Assembly: GCA_024762935.1 (NCBI GenBank)
Contig: JANTGK010000014.1
Span: 1 to 33,575, forward strand
Origin: Candidatus Peregrinibacteria bacterium
Lineage (GTDB): Bacteria > Patescibacteriota > Gracilibacteria > CAIRYL01 > GCA-016699755
Direction of reading: 5' to 3'
DNA length: 33,575 bases
In this document: positions 1 to 7,490 of the stretch, piece after piece
Numbering within the stretch: the first letter of the stretch is position 1
Layout of the letters: each line of letters begins with the position of its first letter
Notes under the pieces: model-generated
Told to the model about the DNA's origin: nothing
Seen by the model: the letters and a program-made list of their open reading frames with translations, nothing else
Database searches by the model: none
Made by a program: the position numbers and the translations under genes

Positions 1-1045
1 CAAGCTCTGCTCTCTCTTTTGAACTTGAAAGAAGATCAAGTTCATTTTCATGGTCAGAAATCGGATCACTTCCACGAGGTTTTGTACCAGAAATTGGTCT
101 CAAATGAACCTTGTCTCTCTCTACTCGAATCATCATCTCCGGACTCGCGCCAACGAGTTGCTCATCACCAAAATCAAAATAGAAGAGATAGGGAGCAGGG
201 TTCTTCTCTCGATATACTCGGTATAATCCAAATGAATCACCTGAAAAAGAGCCTCGAAACTCTCGAGAAAAAACAACCTCAAAAAGCTCACCTCTTTTAG
301 CGAGATCTTTTGCAATACAAACCTGCTGCTCAAACTCCTCTTTTTCAGTATCACAGGTGATATCTCCGACAGAAAAATCCTCAAATACTTCTTCTTCATC
401 TGAGAGAAGACTCTTCAGTGACAAAAGAGCCTCATCCCCTTCCTTCTCATTTTTTCGGTAACAAATTATCTCTGACTGCTCCTTTAAAAGGTCAAATCGG
501 ATAAAGGTATCAAAAAGAAAAAACCTAAAATCAGGTGTTTTATTTTCAGGAAGGTTTTCAGGAAGCTCTTCAAACAGCCGTGCAAAGTCATACGAAAAAG
601 CCCCAAAAAGACCAAGAAGAGAGTCTTTGTCTGAAGAGAAATATTCCAATATTTTTCGGAGGATAAGGGTGATGTTTCGCCTCTTTGTTCGCTTATTCTC
701 CGAAAGAAAAGAGGCATCATTTGTAATTTTAAGAACAATTTTTTTATTCGACTGTTCAATAATTTCATCTGCCTCACTCGAAAGACCACTCTCAAGAAGA
801 AAATCAAAAAATCTTCCCCCTCGCTTATTCAGAATAGAAATGACAACAGAATCATCTTTTCCCACTACTTCTAGAACGGGATCTATACCCAAAAGACTCA
901 TTCGTCCGTAAATGGGATTTACTGATCGTGATTCATAAAGAAATGATGGAACTCCTTTTTTCCTAAGGGTGGCAAAGACACCAGCCGCATCCTCTAAAGG
1001 AATATCTGTATGTGATTCGTGGATTTTAAAGGGTGAGGAACTCAT
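1..1045 (-). CDS. trpE: Anthranilate synthase component I (TrpE), 3' part cut by left edge
   Basis: I translated this gene by hand; the ORF track omits it because no stop falls inside the window. About 348 N-terminal residues are present. TrpE makes anthranilate from chorismate with ammonia from a TrpG partner. The N-terminal region carries LYESR, matching the LLES-type tryptophan feedback site, then GRMSLLGIDP and GLFGAFSYDFARLF. The chorismate-binding domain begins near residue 255 with GELFEVVFSREFRGSF and continues with FGLYRVYREKNPAPY, LVGASPEM and RPISGTKPRG, which is typical of the family. The start is the ATG at 1045; no upstream in-frame start was seen. It lies 50 nt after the HEPN gene and reads as the third gene of a trpR operon. 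PabB is a close paralogue, but the trpR context and feedback motif favour TrpE. The frame is intact; short ORFs listed in this stretch are shadows. Confidence 0.92.
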   Translation of the reverse strand, partial: MSSSPFKIHESHTDIPLEDAAGVFATLRKKGVPSFLYESRSVNPIYGRMSLLGIDPVLEVVGKDDSVVISILNKRGGRFFDFLLESGLSSEADEIIEQSNKKIVLKITNDASFLSENKRTKRRNITLILRKILEYFSSDKDSLLGLFGAFSYDFARLFEELPENLPENKTPDFRFFLFDTFIRFDLLKEQSEIICYRKNEKEGDEALLSLKSLLSDEEEVFEDFSVGDITCDTEKEEFEQQVCIAKDLAKRGELFEVVFSREFRGSFSGDSFGLYRVYREKNPAPYLFYFDFGDEQLVGASPEMMIRVERDKVHLRPISGTKPRGSDPISDHENELDLLSSSKERAEL

Positions 1046-1095
1046 GATTGAAATTTTAAATGTTAAATGTGAAAAGAAATTAAAATTTTTAAATA

Positions 1096-1611
1096 TCAAA
1101 AAAGCTGAAAATCAGTGAATATCATATATATTCGTTTGGCAAAAACTATGTTCGCTTCCTGCTCAAGCGTTATCTGCTTCTTTCCATGACACAAATTGTT
1201 TCTAAGTCGCCTAGCGATATGAAATATACCTTTTAAGTGATCTTCTGTCCAAAAATCACTACTCCTATTTTCTGCTATTAGTACATCCTCAACTAGCCCT
1301 CTTCTTGTCAAATTCCGTTCAAAATTAAAATCTAATCCCTCATCAATATATCTATTCAGGTTTATACCTAAGTTTAACGGCCGATTTTTAAAATAAGATA
1401 AAGCATCATCAAGAATATTTCTAGTACACTCTTCTATAGGACGTAATGCTGAGTAATCAATGCGAGCACCATTGGAATACCTTTTATCATAAAGAGCTGC
1501 AACCAGGGTCAACTCTGCAATATCAGAATATAAAGCCTGCAAATTAGAATCATACTCAACTTTTCCTCTAAACCAATCTTCAAAGTTTTCAATGCGGGGC
1601 ATTTTTTTCAT
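1096..1611 (-). CDS. HEPN-domain protein (putative RNase), between trpR and trpE
   Basis: This is a 171-residue soluble, mostly helical protein with no signal peptide. Near the C-terminus it has RNNLCHG, that is R137-x4-H142, the Rx4-6H signature of HEPN domains; the flanking HIARRLRNNLCHGKK resembles the RNNLFHG form common in HEPN proteins of defence and toxin systems. In active HEPN RNases the Arg and His cut RNA in a dimer. No nucleotidyltransferase (MNT) antitoxin or other obvious partner is adjacent. It starts 6 nt after the trpR stop, so it is almost certainly co-transcribed with trpR and trpE. The start is the ATG at 1611; a second Met three codons later is possible. The gene looks more AT-rich than its neighbours, which may mean recent acquisition (inference). 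Function is unknown beyond the domain. Confidence 0.75.
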   Translation of the reverse strand: MKKMPRIENFEDWFRGKVEYDSNLQALYSDIAELTLVAALYDKRYSNGARIDYSALRPIEECTRNILDDALSYFKNRPLNLGINLNRYIDEGLDFNFERNLTRRGLVEDVLIAENRSSDFWTEDHLKGIFHIARRLRNNLCHGKKQITLEQEANIVFAKRIYMIFTDFQLF

Positions 1612-1617
1612 TAAAAT

Positions 1618-1911
1618 TTAAAATTTTTCACCGACTCTTTGAAACAGTTTCTGAAAAATCCCGTTCCCAAACTTTAATTCACGACTTCCTCGCGAAACAG
1701 TCGCTAAGCTCGCCCCAGTAGAACTGGAGACATCACGTTGCGTTTTTCCAGACAGAATGCCATGAATAATATTCACCCTCTCAGCAAGGGTCTCGCATTC
1801 AGCTGGTGTAAAAAGTGCCGAAAGGAGTTCTTGTAACTCTCTTTCACCCCGAACCTCTTGAAAGAGACGAAGAAGAAGTTTTTCCTTAGATTTTTGAAAT
1901 GTTGTTTTCAT
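1618..1911 (-). CDS. trpR: Trp operon repressor TrpR
   Basis: The 97-residue protein matches TrpR along its length. TrpR binds L-tryptophan and represses trp genes as a dimer. The three residues that contact the corepressor in E. coli TrpR (Thr44, Arg54, Arg84) have counterparts here: T35 in LFTPAE, R45 in AERVNI and R74 in VSRGSR. Spacing is conserved apart from one deleted residue between the last two. The helix-turn-helix runs through about residues 56-80 (GKTQRD to SRGSRELK), parallel to SQRELK..ITRGSNSLK in E. coli. The related YerC family is the main alternative, but the conserved corepressor residues and adjacent trpE favour TrpR. The gene heads the trpR-HEPN-trpE operon, and its promoter and likely operator abut the start codon, implying autoregulation. 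Confidence 0.9.
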   Translation of the reverse strand: MKTTFQKSKEKLLLRLFQEVRGERELQELLSALFTPAECETLAERVNIIHGILSGKTQRDVSSSTGASLATVSRGSRELKFGNGIFQKLFQRVGEKF

Positions 1912-1929
1912 GTACTAAAACAATAGAAT
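1912..1929. promoter_or_regulatory. Candidate trp operator overlapping the trpR -10 region
   Basis: The plus strand reads GTACTAAAACAATAGAAT. Against the E. coli trp operator GTACTAGTTAACTAGTAC, the left arm GTACTA matches 6 of 6, the central spacer has the same 6-nt length, and the right arm matches 4 of 6 (TAG and one A). The inner G/C of the canonical CTAG cores is not kept, so this is a partial match. It overlaps the -10 and abuts the trpR start, as expected for an autoregulatory repressor site. Confidence 0.45.
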
Positions 1930-1949
1930 TTTTCTCTAAGAAATGTCAA
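1920..1949 (-). promoter_or_regulatory. Sigma-70 promoter of the trpR operon
   Basis: Reading the minus strand, a perfect -35 TTGACA (1949-1944) is followed by an 18-nt spacer and a -10-like TATTGT (1925-1920). The -10 ends 8 nt before the trpR ATG, so transcription would begin at or within a base or two of the start codon and give a leaderless or near-leaderless mRNA. Confidence 0.65.
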
Positions 1950-2124
1950 ATGTTTTTTCATCGAAAAACATCAATACCTACAAAAAGCTCACGAATTTAT
2001 TTTCAGCCCACATTGCAAAAGCAAAAAACTCCACTGTGTTTTCTTTCATCCTTCTTCTGTAATCCTTCTTCTTTCTTCTGTACTCTTTAAGTATTCTCGT
2101 TTTGTATATTTCTCAAATCAGGCC

Positions 2125-3186
2125 ATGTCAGAAGATAAACACCAGAGAGAGTATATGTCTCGTGCCCTTACCCTTGCCAAAAGAGGTCTTGGATTCACCT
2201 CTCCAAACCCCATGGTCGGTGCTGTTCTCGTAAAAAATGAAGAAATTATTGGAGAAGGGTTTCATAAACAATTTGGAGGAGCGCATGCAGAAGTACATGC
2301 CATTGCTGATGCAGAATCAAAAGGCTTCTCTGCTAAAGGTGCGGCCATGTATGTCACTCTTGAACCATGTGCACATCAGGGAAAAACCCCTTCGTGTGCA
2401 GAACTCCTCATACAAAAAAAAATAAGAGAAGTTCATATTGCTTCGCTTGACCCAAACCCACAAGCTGCCGGTGGAAAAGAAAAGTTGAAATCTGCTGGAA
2501 TACAGGTCAGTACAGGTATACTCAGAAAAGAAGCCGAAAAAGTAAATCGTTTCTTTTTTCATTTTCACAGGAAAAAACGACCATTTTTTCTCGGAAAATC
2601 TGCCATTTCCCGTAATGGGTATGTAGCAAAAGCGCAAGGAGAAAAAACACAAATATCAGGCCCTCAAGCACAGCGATTCGTACATTTCCTCCGACAAGAA
2701 TGTGATGCCATTTTGATTGGAGCAGAAACAGCAATTACTGATAATCCCGAACTTTCTGTCCGTTTTAGAAAACATTGTCGAGACCCATTACGTATTCTTC
2801 TCGATCCAAAAAGGAGAATTCCTCCCTCTGCAAAAGTTTTTCGGGATGAAAACTATCTTCATGTTACGCAAGAAACAAACAGTAAATTGAATAAAAATAG
2901 TATTCAATTAAAAACAGATACCGCAGGAGTATTTGATCTTCATCAACTTGCTGAAACCCTTTTTCAAAAACATATTTTGAGTATTCTCGTAGAGGGTGGA
3001 CCAAAAACACTCCATTCATTCCTCTCATCAAATCTCTTAGATGAGTTTATCCTCATACAATCGAAAAATAACCTCCCTGATTCTGGCGTTCCTCTCTTTC
3101 CTCATGGTTTCCCCAAATCATTCCACCTCCAAGCAGAACAGAAAATAGGAACCGACACTATATATCAGCAGAGTTTTATTCACTAG
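2125..3186 (+). CDS. ribD: Riboflavin biosynthesis bifunctional deaminase/reductase RibD
   Basis: The 353-residue protein has the two-domain RibD layout. The N-terminal cytidine-deaminase-like domain has the zinc site HAEVHA (H54, catalytic E56) and PCAHQGKTPSC (C82 and C91); it deaminates the pyrimidine intermediate of riboflavin synthesis. The C-terminal reductase domain from about residue 150 has RPFFLGKSAISRNGYVA, DAILIGAETAITDNPELSVR and ILVEGGPKTLHSFL; it reduces the ribosyl group with NADPH. Length is close to E. coli RibD (367). It stands alone: no ribE, ribBA or ribH is nearby, and no FMN riboswitch was recognised upstream. The start is the ATG at 2125 with no clear Shine-Dalgarno. 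It diverges from trpR and converges on the secreted-protein cluster. Confidence 0.92.
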   Translation: MSEDKHQREYMSRALTLAKRGLGFTSPNPMVGAVLVKNEEIIGEGFHKQFGGAHAEVHAIADAESKGFSAKGAAMYVTLEPCAHQGKTPSCAELLIQKKIREVHIASLDPNPQAAGGKEKLKSAGIQVSTGILRKEAEKVNRFFFHFHRKKRPFFLGKSAISRNGYVAKAQGEKTQISGPQAQRFVHFLRQECDAILIGAETAITDNPELSVRFRKHCRDPLRILLDPKRRIPPSAKVFRDENYLHVTQETNSKLNKNSIQLKTDTAGVFDLHQLAETLFQKHILSILVEGGPKTLHSFLSSNLLDEFILIQSKNNLPDSGVPLFPHGFPKSFHLQAEQKIGTDTIYQQSFIH

Positions 3187-3272
3187 TTTTTCCCATTCAA
3201 AATTTTTTTTCGTATTCTTCCATTTTATGCTCCCTTCTCTCTTCAATATTCTTCATTCGATATTCTCCCTTC

Positions 3273-4520
3273 TTACTGACAACTCGACATTGCCCCACAC
3301 ACATCATCCATTGCAGCATTCTTCACCTCGAGATCTTGATTTACTTTTTCAAAAAGCTGAAGAAGAGGTATGACATCCTGATCAAATATAGTAGAAATCT
3401 CCCCATCAACACTACTGGCCAGTGTCTCTCTCATATTTTTTTCCACTACAAATGAAACAGCAGATTCATACTCCTCTTCATATGTGGTAACCATACGAAG
3501 AACCTCATCTTTTGTCATCGGAACACCTTCTTCCTGAGCATCTTTGAGATTTTTTTTTGGGCTTAGTGTTAATTCTTTTCTCTGCGCATTTTGTTTATCT
3601 TGTCGCATCAATTCTGCAAGATCTTTAAAAGTATAAAAGGTCCCAAGGGAAGGGGTGGTTTGATCGTATGTATCTTCTTTTGGATACTCAATATTGACAT
3701 CTATCCATCCCTGAAGAAGATTACGAGGTTGTTTCCCCGAGGAGTATTCTTTTATTAATGCCCTTCCAGAATTAAATTTTTCACTCAAGTTTGACATACT
3801 TTTTTGAAATTCCTTGATCTCTTCAATGGTCGCCCAAAGATGCTGAACTTCTTCCTTCAACTGATAAAATCCCAAATTGTATGGACTTAAACATGCACTT
3901 GAATTTTGATATGATCGACTATATATCGTCAAATTTCGAAGCTCAGAAGGAATATCTTTTTTTTCTCCCTTCTCTCCCCCAAACTCCTGAATCATTTCAG
4001 ATTCAAAGCGTTTTTGATTTGCTTTCCATGTTTTTTCATCACCAGTACCATACTTCTGCAATGCCTTTCGAAAGAAAAAGAGATGATTATTGAGAGCTTC
4101 AGCATCAGCAAGGAGACCTTCTTTTGTACTCGCACCTTCCAGAGGAAGGGATCTTGTATCTAAATGAGCAATAATTTTAAGAATACGCCCTACTCGATTT
4201 TCTATCTTGTTTACATCTTCAATAAGACACGCATTTTTCTGTTGTGTCAGCGTGTCGTATGTTTGTGAAAAGTCACCCATACCCAATTGTAATCGAGCAG
4301 AAAATTCAGGTCTCCAGCTCCGATACAAAAAACAGGTGGCGTCTTTTCTTTCACAGGTATCTGCAATCTGACCCAGTTGATTGAAGCCATCCTGAAGAGT
4401 TCCTATTTCTTGATCAGCCCATTTCAAAATAGTATCAATAGCTTTTTCTTTAGCTGCATATGTCCCTGAAGGAAAAAGAAGAAAAAATGCCGAAAGAATA
4501 AAAATATATTTTTTCATCAT
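3273..4520 (-). CDS. Secreted protein of unknown function, last gene of giant-protein cluster
   Basis: I place the start at the ATG at 4520 rather than the track's 4562. This ATG overlaps the upstream stop as ATGA and puts a clean signal peptide (MMKKYIFILSAFFLLFPSGTYA) at the N-terminus, giving 415 residues. The mature part is rich in predicted helices, Lys, Glu and Gln, with a few scattered Cys (for example TCERKDATC and a C-terminal CGAMSSC) that could form disulfides outside the membrane. There is no membrane anchor after the signal peptide and no recognised enzyme motif. It is the fifth and last gene of a coupled operon and ends about 86 nt from convergent ribD with no clear terminator. 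I do not recognise the family. Confidence 0.85.
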   Translation of the reverse strand: MMKKYIFILSAFFLLFPSGTYAAKEKAIDTILKWADQEIGTLQDGFNQLGQIADTCERKDATCFLYRSWRPEFSARLQLGMGDFSQTYDTLTQQKNACLIEDVNKIENRVGRILKIIAHLDTRSLPLEGASTKEGLLADAEALNNHLFFFRKALQKYGTGDEKTWKANQKRFESEMIQEFGGEKGEKKDIPSELRNLTIYSRSYQNSSACLSPYNLGFYQLKEEVQHLWATIEEIKEFQKSMSNLSEKFNSGRALIKEYSSGKQPRNLLQGWIDVNIEYPKEDTYDQTTPSLGTFYTFKDLAELMRQDKQNAQRKELTLSPKKNLKDAQEEGVPMTKDEVLRMVTTYEEEYESAVSFVVEKNMRETLASSVDGEISTIFDQDVIPLLQLFEKVNQDLEVKNAAMDDVCGAMSSCQ

Positions 4521-5944
4521 TGACTTCCCTTTACAGAACAATCCATTTTTAATGACCCACATGGAAGTTTCGCTTCACGTATTTTGCAGAGATTTACACT
4601 CATAACACGTTTTTCAAACCCCTGGATTTCTTTCCAAAGACCATTGAGGAGGCCTGGTGCTTTTTGATAAAATTCTACTTTTATATTTCGAATCATTTCC
4701 ATTCGAGCAGTAAAATCTTCTGTTCGTTTTTTTTCTAAACGTGCCATAGCCTCATCAGCACAAGTAGATGCCCCTCCAAGCTTGAGACCAGCAGAAGACC
4801 GACTCTGTAAAAGTGAACAATCTGAAAAATATGATACGAGTCCATCTTCACTCTTACAATCAACTGCTCCACCACAAGCATCAAAAAGGTCTCTTCGAAC
4901 ATAATTGAGTTCTTTCCAAATTTCTCCAGTTTTTTCATCTATTAACGGTAAAACTTTTTCAGATTGCTGTTTTCCTTCTGCCTGAGATGTATCAAGCTCT
5001 TTTTCCTGACGATGAGGGGCTTCAAAATCTGAGAGAACTGGTGGTGGTCGAGAAGCAATAGTAAGATTTGATTTTAAGAGCTGATCAAAATTAAAAAGTT
5101 GAGACCAAAAATATGGCTGTGTTGAATTAAGTGTTGGAGTAAGTTGAGGAGAATCATTCATATAATTGGAAACATTCTCGAGTTCAATAATAAAATTTTC
5201 TATAGAAGCTTCTGATGAACTCCGACTAACACTGGCTCTTCCAGGGACAGCTGTTACCTTGACGCAAGCAAAATCAGTACAAAATTTTGGAAGACAAACA
5301 AGGCCTCCATAAAGAGATGTTTCTCCGGAATCACACCCACCAGTAGCTTGAAAAGGAAGTTCATCTTGCGGAAGATGAAAATCACTATCAGCAAGGGAAA
5401 AAGATTTTCGAACCCCTTTATTTACCGTTGGAACAGAAGTAAGACCTTCTCTTTCAGCTTTTTTCCCAAAAAACTGACGATCAATCATATGGATATCTGC
5501 ATAAATATCAAAATCCTCTGATCCATCGAGCTGACCATCCCACCATCGAGAAAAAGAAGTGGATTTCTCAGATTCGATAATCTCTTCACGGACAAACTCC
5601 CTCTCATGATTCCACATCCAGTTCAATCCCCGAATACACTCTTCAAGTTGCGATCTTGTAATAGGGGCTCCCTTTTCTGATGTATATTGACAAACATCAA
5701 GAAACGAAGAATCATCATGAGGAGAGGTTTTTTCACCCCGAAAGGAGCCTTCTTCTCGAAACAAAAGAACATCTTCTGGATCTGCGTTTAAAATCGCTGC
5801 CACACGCTCTGCTGTTGTCTCATCAATTGTATTTGAAATTCGGTCATACGTTTTTGTGAAAAATGAATCATCTGCCGCCTCCGCGGAAGGAAGTAACAAA
5901 ATACTCACGAAAAGAATGCCAACAATAGAAACATATATATTCAT
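4517..5944 (-). CDS. Secreted Cys-containing protein of unknown function
   Basis: The 475-residue protein begins with a signal peptide (MNIYVSIVGILFVSILLL, probable cleavage after PSAEA). The mature protein mixes helical stretches with Cys-bearing loops: GGCDSGETSLYGGLVC, KFCTDFAC, ACGGAVDC and LCKIREAKLPC, about a dozen cysteines that look like extracytoplasmic disulfide pairs. There is an acidic, low-complexity middle. No catalytic motif was recognised. Its ATG overlaps the stop of the preceding gene as ATGA, and its own stop overlaps the next start, so it is translationally coupled on both sides. It is the fourth gene of the cluster led by the 4002-residue protein. The family is unknown to me. 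Confidence 0.87.
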   Translation of the reverse strand: MNIYVSIVGILFVSILLLPSAEAADDSFFTKTYDRISNTIDETTAERVAAILNADPEDVLLFREEGSFRGEKTSPHDDSSFLDVCQYTSEKGAPITRSQLEECIRGLNWMWNHEREFVREEIIESEKSTSFSRWWDGQLDGSEDFDIYADIHMIDRQFFGKKAEREGLTSVPTVNKGVRKSFSLADSDFHLPQDELPFQATGGCDSGETSLYGGLVCLPKFCTDFACVKVTAVPGRASVSRSSSEASIENFIIELENVSNYMNDSPQLTPTLNSTQPYFWSQLFNFDQLLKSNLTIASRPPPVLSDFEAPHRQEKELDTSQAEGKQQSEKVLPLIDEKTGEIWKELNYVRRDLFDACGGAVDCKSEDGLVSYFSDCSLLQSRSSAGLKLGGASTCADEAMARLEKKRTEDFTARMEMIRNIKVEFYQKAPGLLNGLWKEIQGFEKRVMSVNLCKIREAKLPCGSLKMDCSVKGSQ

Positions 5945-6744
5945 TGTGATTGGGCAGCATTTATGAATGCTGCTGGATATTTTGAATAGATGTCGAGGAA
6001 CTCAATAAAAAGTTCTCGCTGATCTGTAATTTTTTCGTTTAAACACTCAATTCGCTTATGGAGTGGCCAAACATTTGTTGCCTCACTGACTTGTGTCAAA
6101 GCAATTTCCAGAGAAAGAGAAAGGTTATTTAAAATCTCCTGTGCATTGTGTCGAAACTCCTTCTCACAAGAATCTTGAGAACCCCGCATCACTGGAAAAG
6201 GGCGAGTACACTGAAGGGTCCCAGTGGTAATCATCTCCTGAAGGGCGCAACCGATTTTATGAAACTCCTCCCACTGCTGCCGAGAAAAGGTTAAATAATC
6301 ATCGATTTTTTGATCCTGAAGTGCAGACGGGGTATCTATTTTCACTAAATCACAACCAAAGGAATCTTCTTCAAAAAGTTCCATACGATCTTGGAAGGCG
6401 GTATCCATATTCGAGAGAAATTCCTTCACCGCTTCGTCTGGGTCATAACGCCCCTCATCTTTTTGAGCAAGAAGAAGATATGTATTTACTGGTGCATGAT
6501 CTTCATCACCCTTTCCATCTTTCCCCCAATTGATAACGTCGCAAGAAGGACCCTCTTGAAAATCATCAGCAAGGATCTCATATTCAGGAGACTGAGATTT
6601 TTTTCCTCCCCATATATTTGACTGTGGCTGCATTACCGCTGATTTTTCCTGCTGCTCATGAATTTTTTCTGAAACATACATACCTACTGGCGCTGCCAGA
6701 AAGAAAAAGAAAAAAGCCGTCAACAGAATCATACTCTTTGACAT
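5941..6744 (-). CDS. Secreted or membrane-anchored protein of unknown function
   Basis: The track starts this ORF at a GTG (6768), but the ATG at 6744 forms a TGATG junction with the preceding stop and starts a good signal sequence, MSKSMILLTAFFFFFLAAPV, giving 267 residues. The hydrophobic segment is followed by GMYVSEKIHEQQ, so it could be either cleaved or kept as an N-terminal anchor. The rest is helical, acidic and has several Cys (GPSCDVINW, FGCDLV, IGCALQ, LQCTRP, DSCEKE, IECLNE). No known domain was recognised. Third gene of the giant-protein cluster; no Shine-Dalgarno is visible, so translation probably depends on coupling. Confidence 0.82.
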   Translation of the reverse strand: MSKSMILLTAFFFFFLAAPVGMYVSEKIHEQQEKSAVMQPQSNIWGGKKSQSPEYEILADDFQEGPSCDVINWGKDGKGDEDHAPVNTYLLLAQKDEGRYDPDEAVKEFLSNMDTAFQDRMELFEEDSFGCDLVKIDTPSALQDQKIDDYLTFSRQQWEEFHKIGCALQEMITTGTLQCTRPFPVMRGSQDSCEKEFRHNAQEILNNLSLSLEIALTQVSEATNVWPLHKRIECLNEKITDQRELFIEFLDIYSKYPAAFINAAQSQ

Positions 6745-7490
6745 CAATCGGTGGAGGAAAGGGTACACAGCATTCCAAAATTTGTATTTGCTGTTGTTGC
6801 AAATTGTTGAGCGCTATCGGCAAGAGCTTGAATATTCATTCGAACAACTAGTACCTTTTGGGCAAAGTAGCCAGTAATTTTCCGGGTAACATCTTTCCAT
6901 ATGAGATTTCGTATGGTTCGGTCAAAAATTTGAGCATTAAGCTCGAGATGCTGAGTACAAAATTTATACATTATATCTTTCTCTGACTTCTGTTCTGATA
7001 CACCTGATGAACCTTCCTCTGAATACGAAGAAGAAAATCGACACTGATGTCTGATGTCTGTCAGCGATGCTGCCCCATTGGGAAGTTTCTCAAATATGTC
7101 TAAAAATGTTGTGTTTCGAGAACATGCTGCCAATGGCCCAGGAAATGAACCTCCAAGTGCTGTCTGTGGTGAAATGAGATCCTGTACATGTTGTGCATCT
7201 GCTCCAGACTCGACCATCTTACAAACAGCCCCTAAAAGGCATCTGTTTTTCAGAGAAAGAGCACGGAACCCACTCCACATATCCCCTGGTGCAATATCAT
7301 TTTGAGTGAGAAACACTGACACTTCATTTTTTACCATATATTCCGTTACCGCATCAAAAGCAGTACTCCAAGATTTTTCACACATACAAATTTTTTCATT
7401 TTCTGCACATTTCATTTCAGCAGAAACGGACGAGAAACTCCCAAACAGAACAAAGGAGAAAAGGCCGATGGAAAAAAGAAAATATTTCAT
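6744..7490 (-). CDS. Secreted Cys-rich protein of unknown function, directly after giant gene
   Basis: The 248-residue protein has a textbook signal peptide, MKYFLFSIGLFSFVLFGSF, with likely cleavage after SVSA. The mature N-terminus has a tight Cys group (KCAENEKICMCEKSW), and further Cys lie at NRCLLGAVC, AACSRN, HQCRF, KFCTQH and MLCTLS. The C-terminal half is helical. No enzymatic motif is evident. Its ATG overlaps the stop of the 4002-residue gene as ATGA with no Shine-Dalgarno, so the two should be made together. That coupling and shared secretion suggest a partner, chaperone or anchor for the giant protein (inference). I do not recognise the family. Confidence 0.85.
   Translation of the reverse strand: MKYFLFSIGLFSFVLFGSFSSVSAEMKCAENEKICMCEKSWSTAFDAVTEYMVKNEVSVFLTQNDIAPGDMWSGFRALSLKNRCLLGAVCKMVESGADAQHVQDLISPQTALGGSFPGPLAACSRNTTFLDIFEKLPNGAASLTDIRHQCRFSSSYSEEGSSGVSEQKSEKDIMYKFCTQHLELNAQIFDRTIRNLIWKDVTRKITGYFAQKVLVVRMNIQALADSAQQFATTANTNFGMLCTLSSTD

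Noticed and set aside
133-911. Short minus- and plus-strand ORFs that suggested trpE was frameshifted
   Set aside because: Hand translation with the correct count of six Ts at VVFSREF shows one open trpE frame from 1045 to the window edge; the listed ORFs are in other frames.
1899-2124. FMN riboswitch or small plus-strand gene before ribD
   Set aside because: No conserved riboswitch core was recognised, and the 63-codon ORF is low-complexity Phe/Ser across the trpR promoter.
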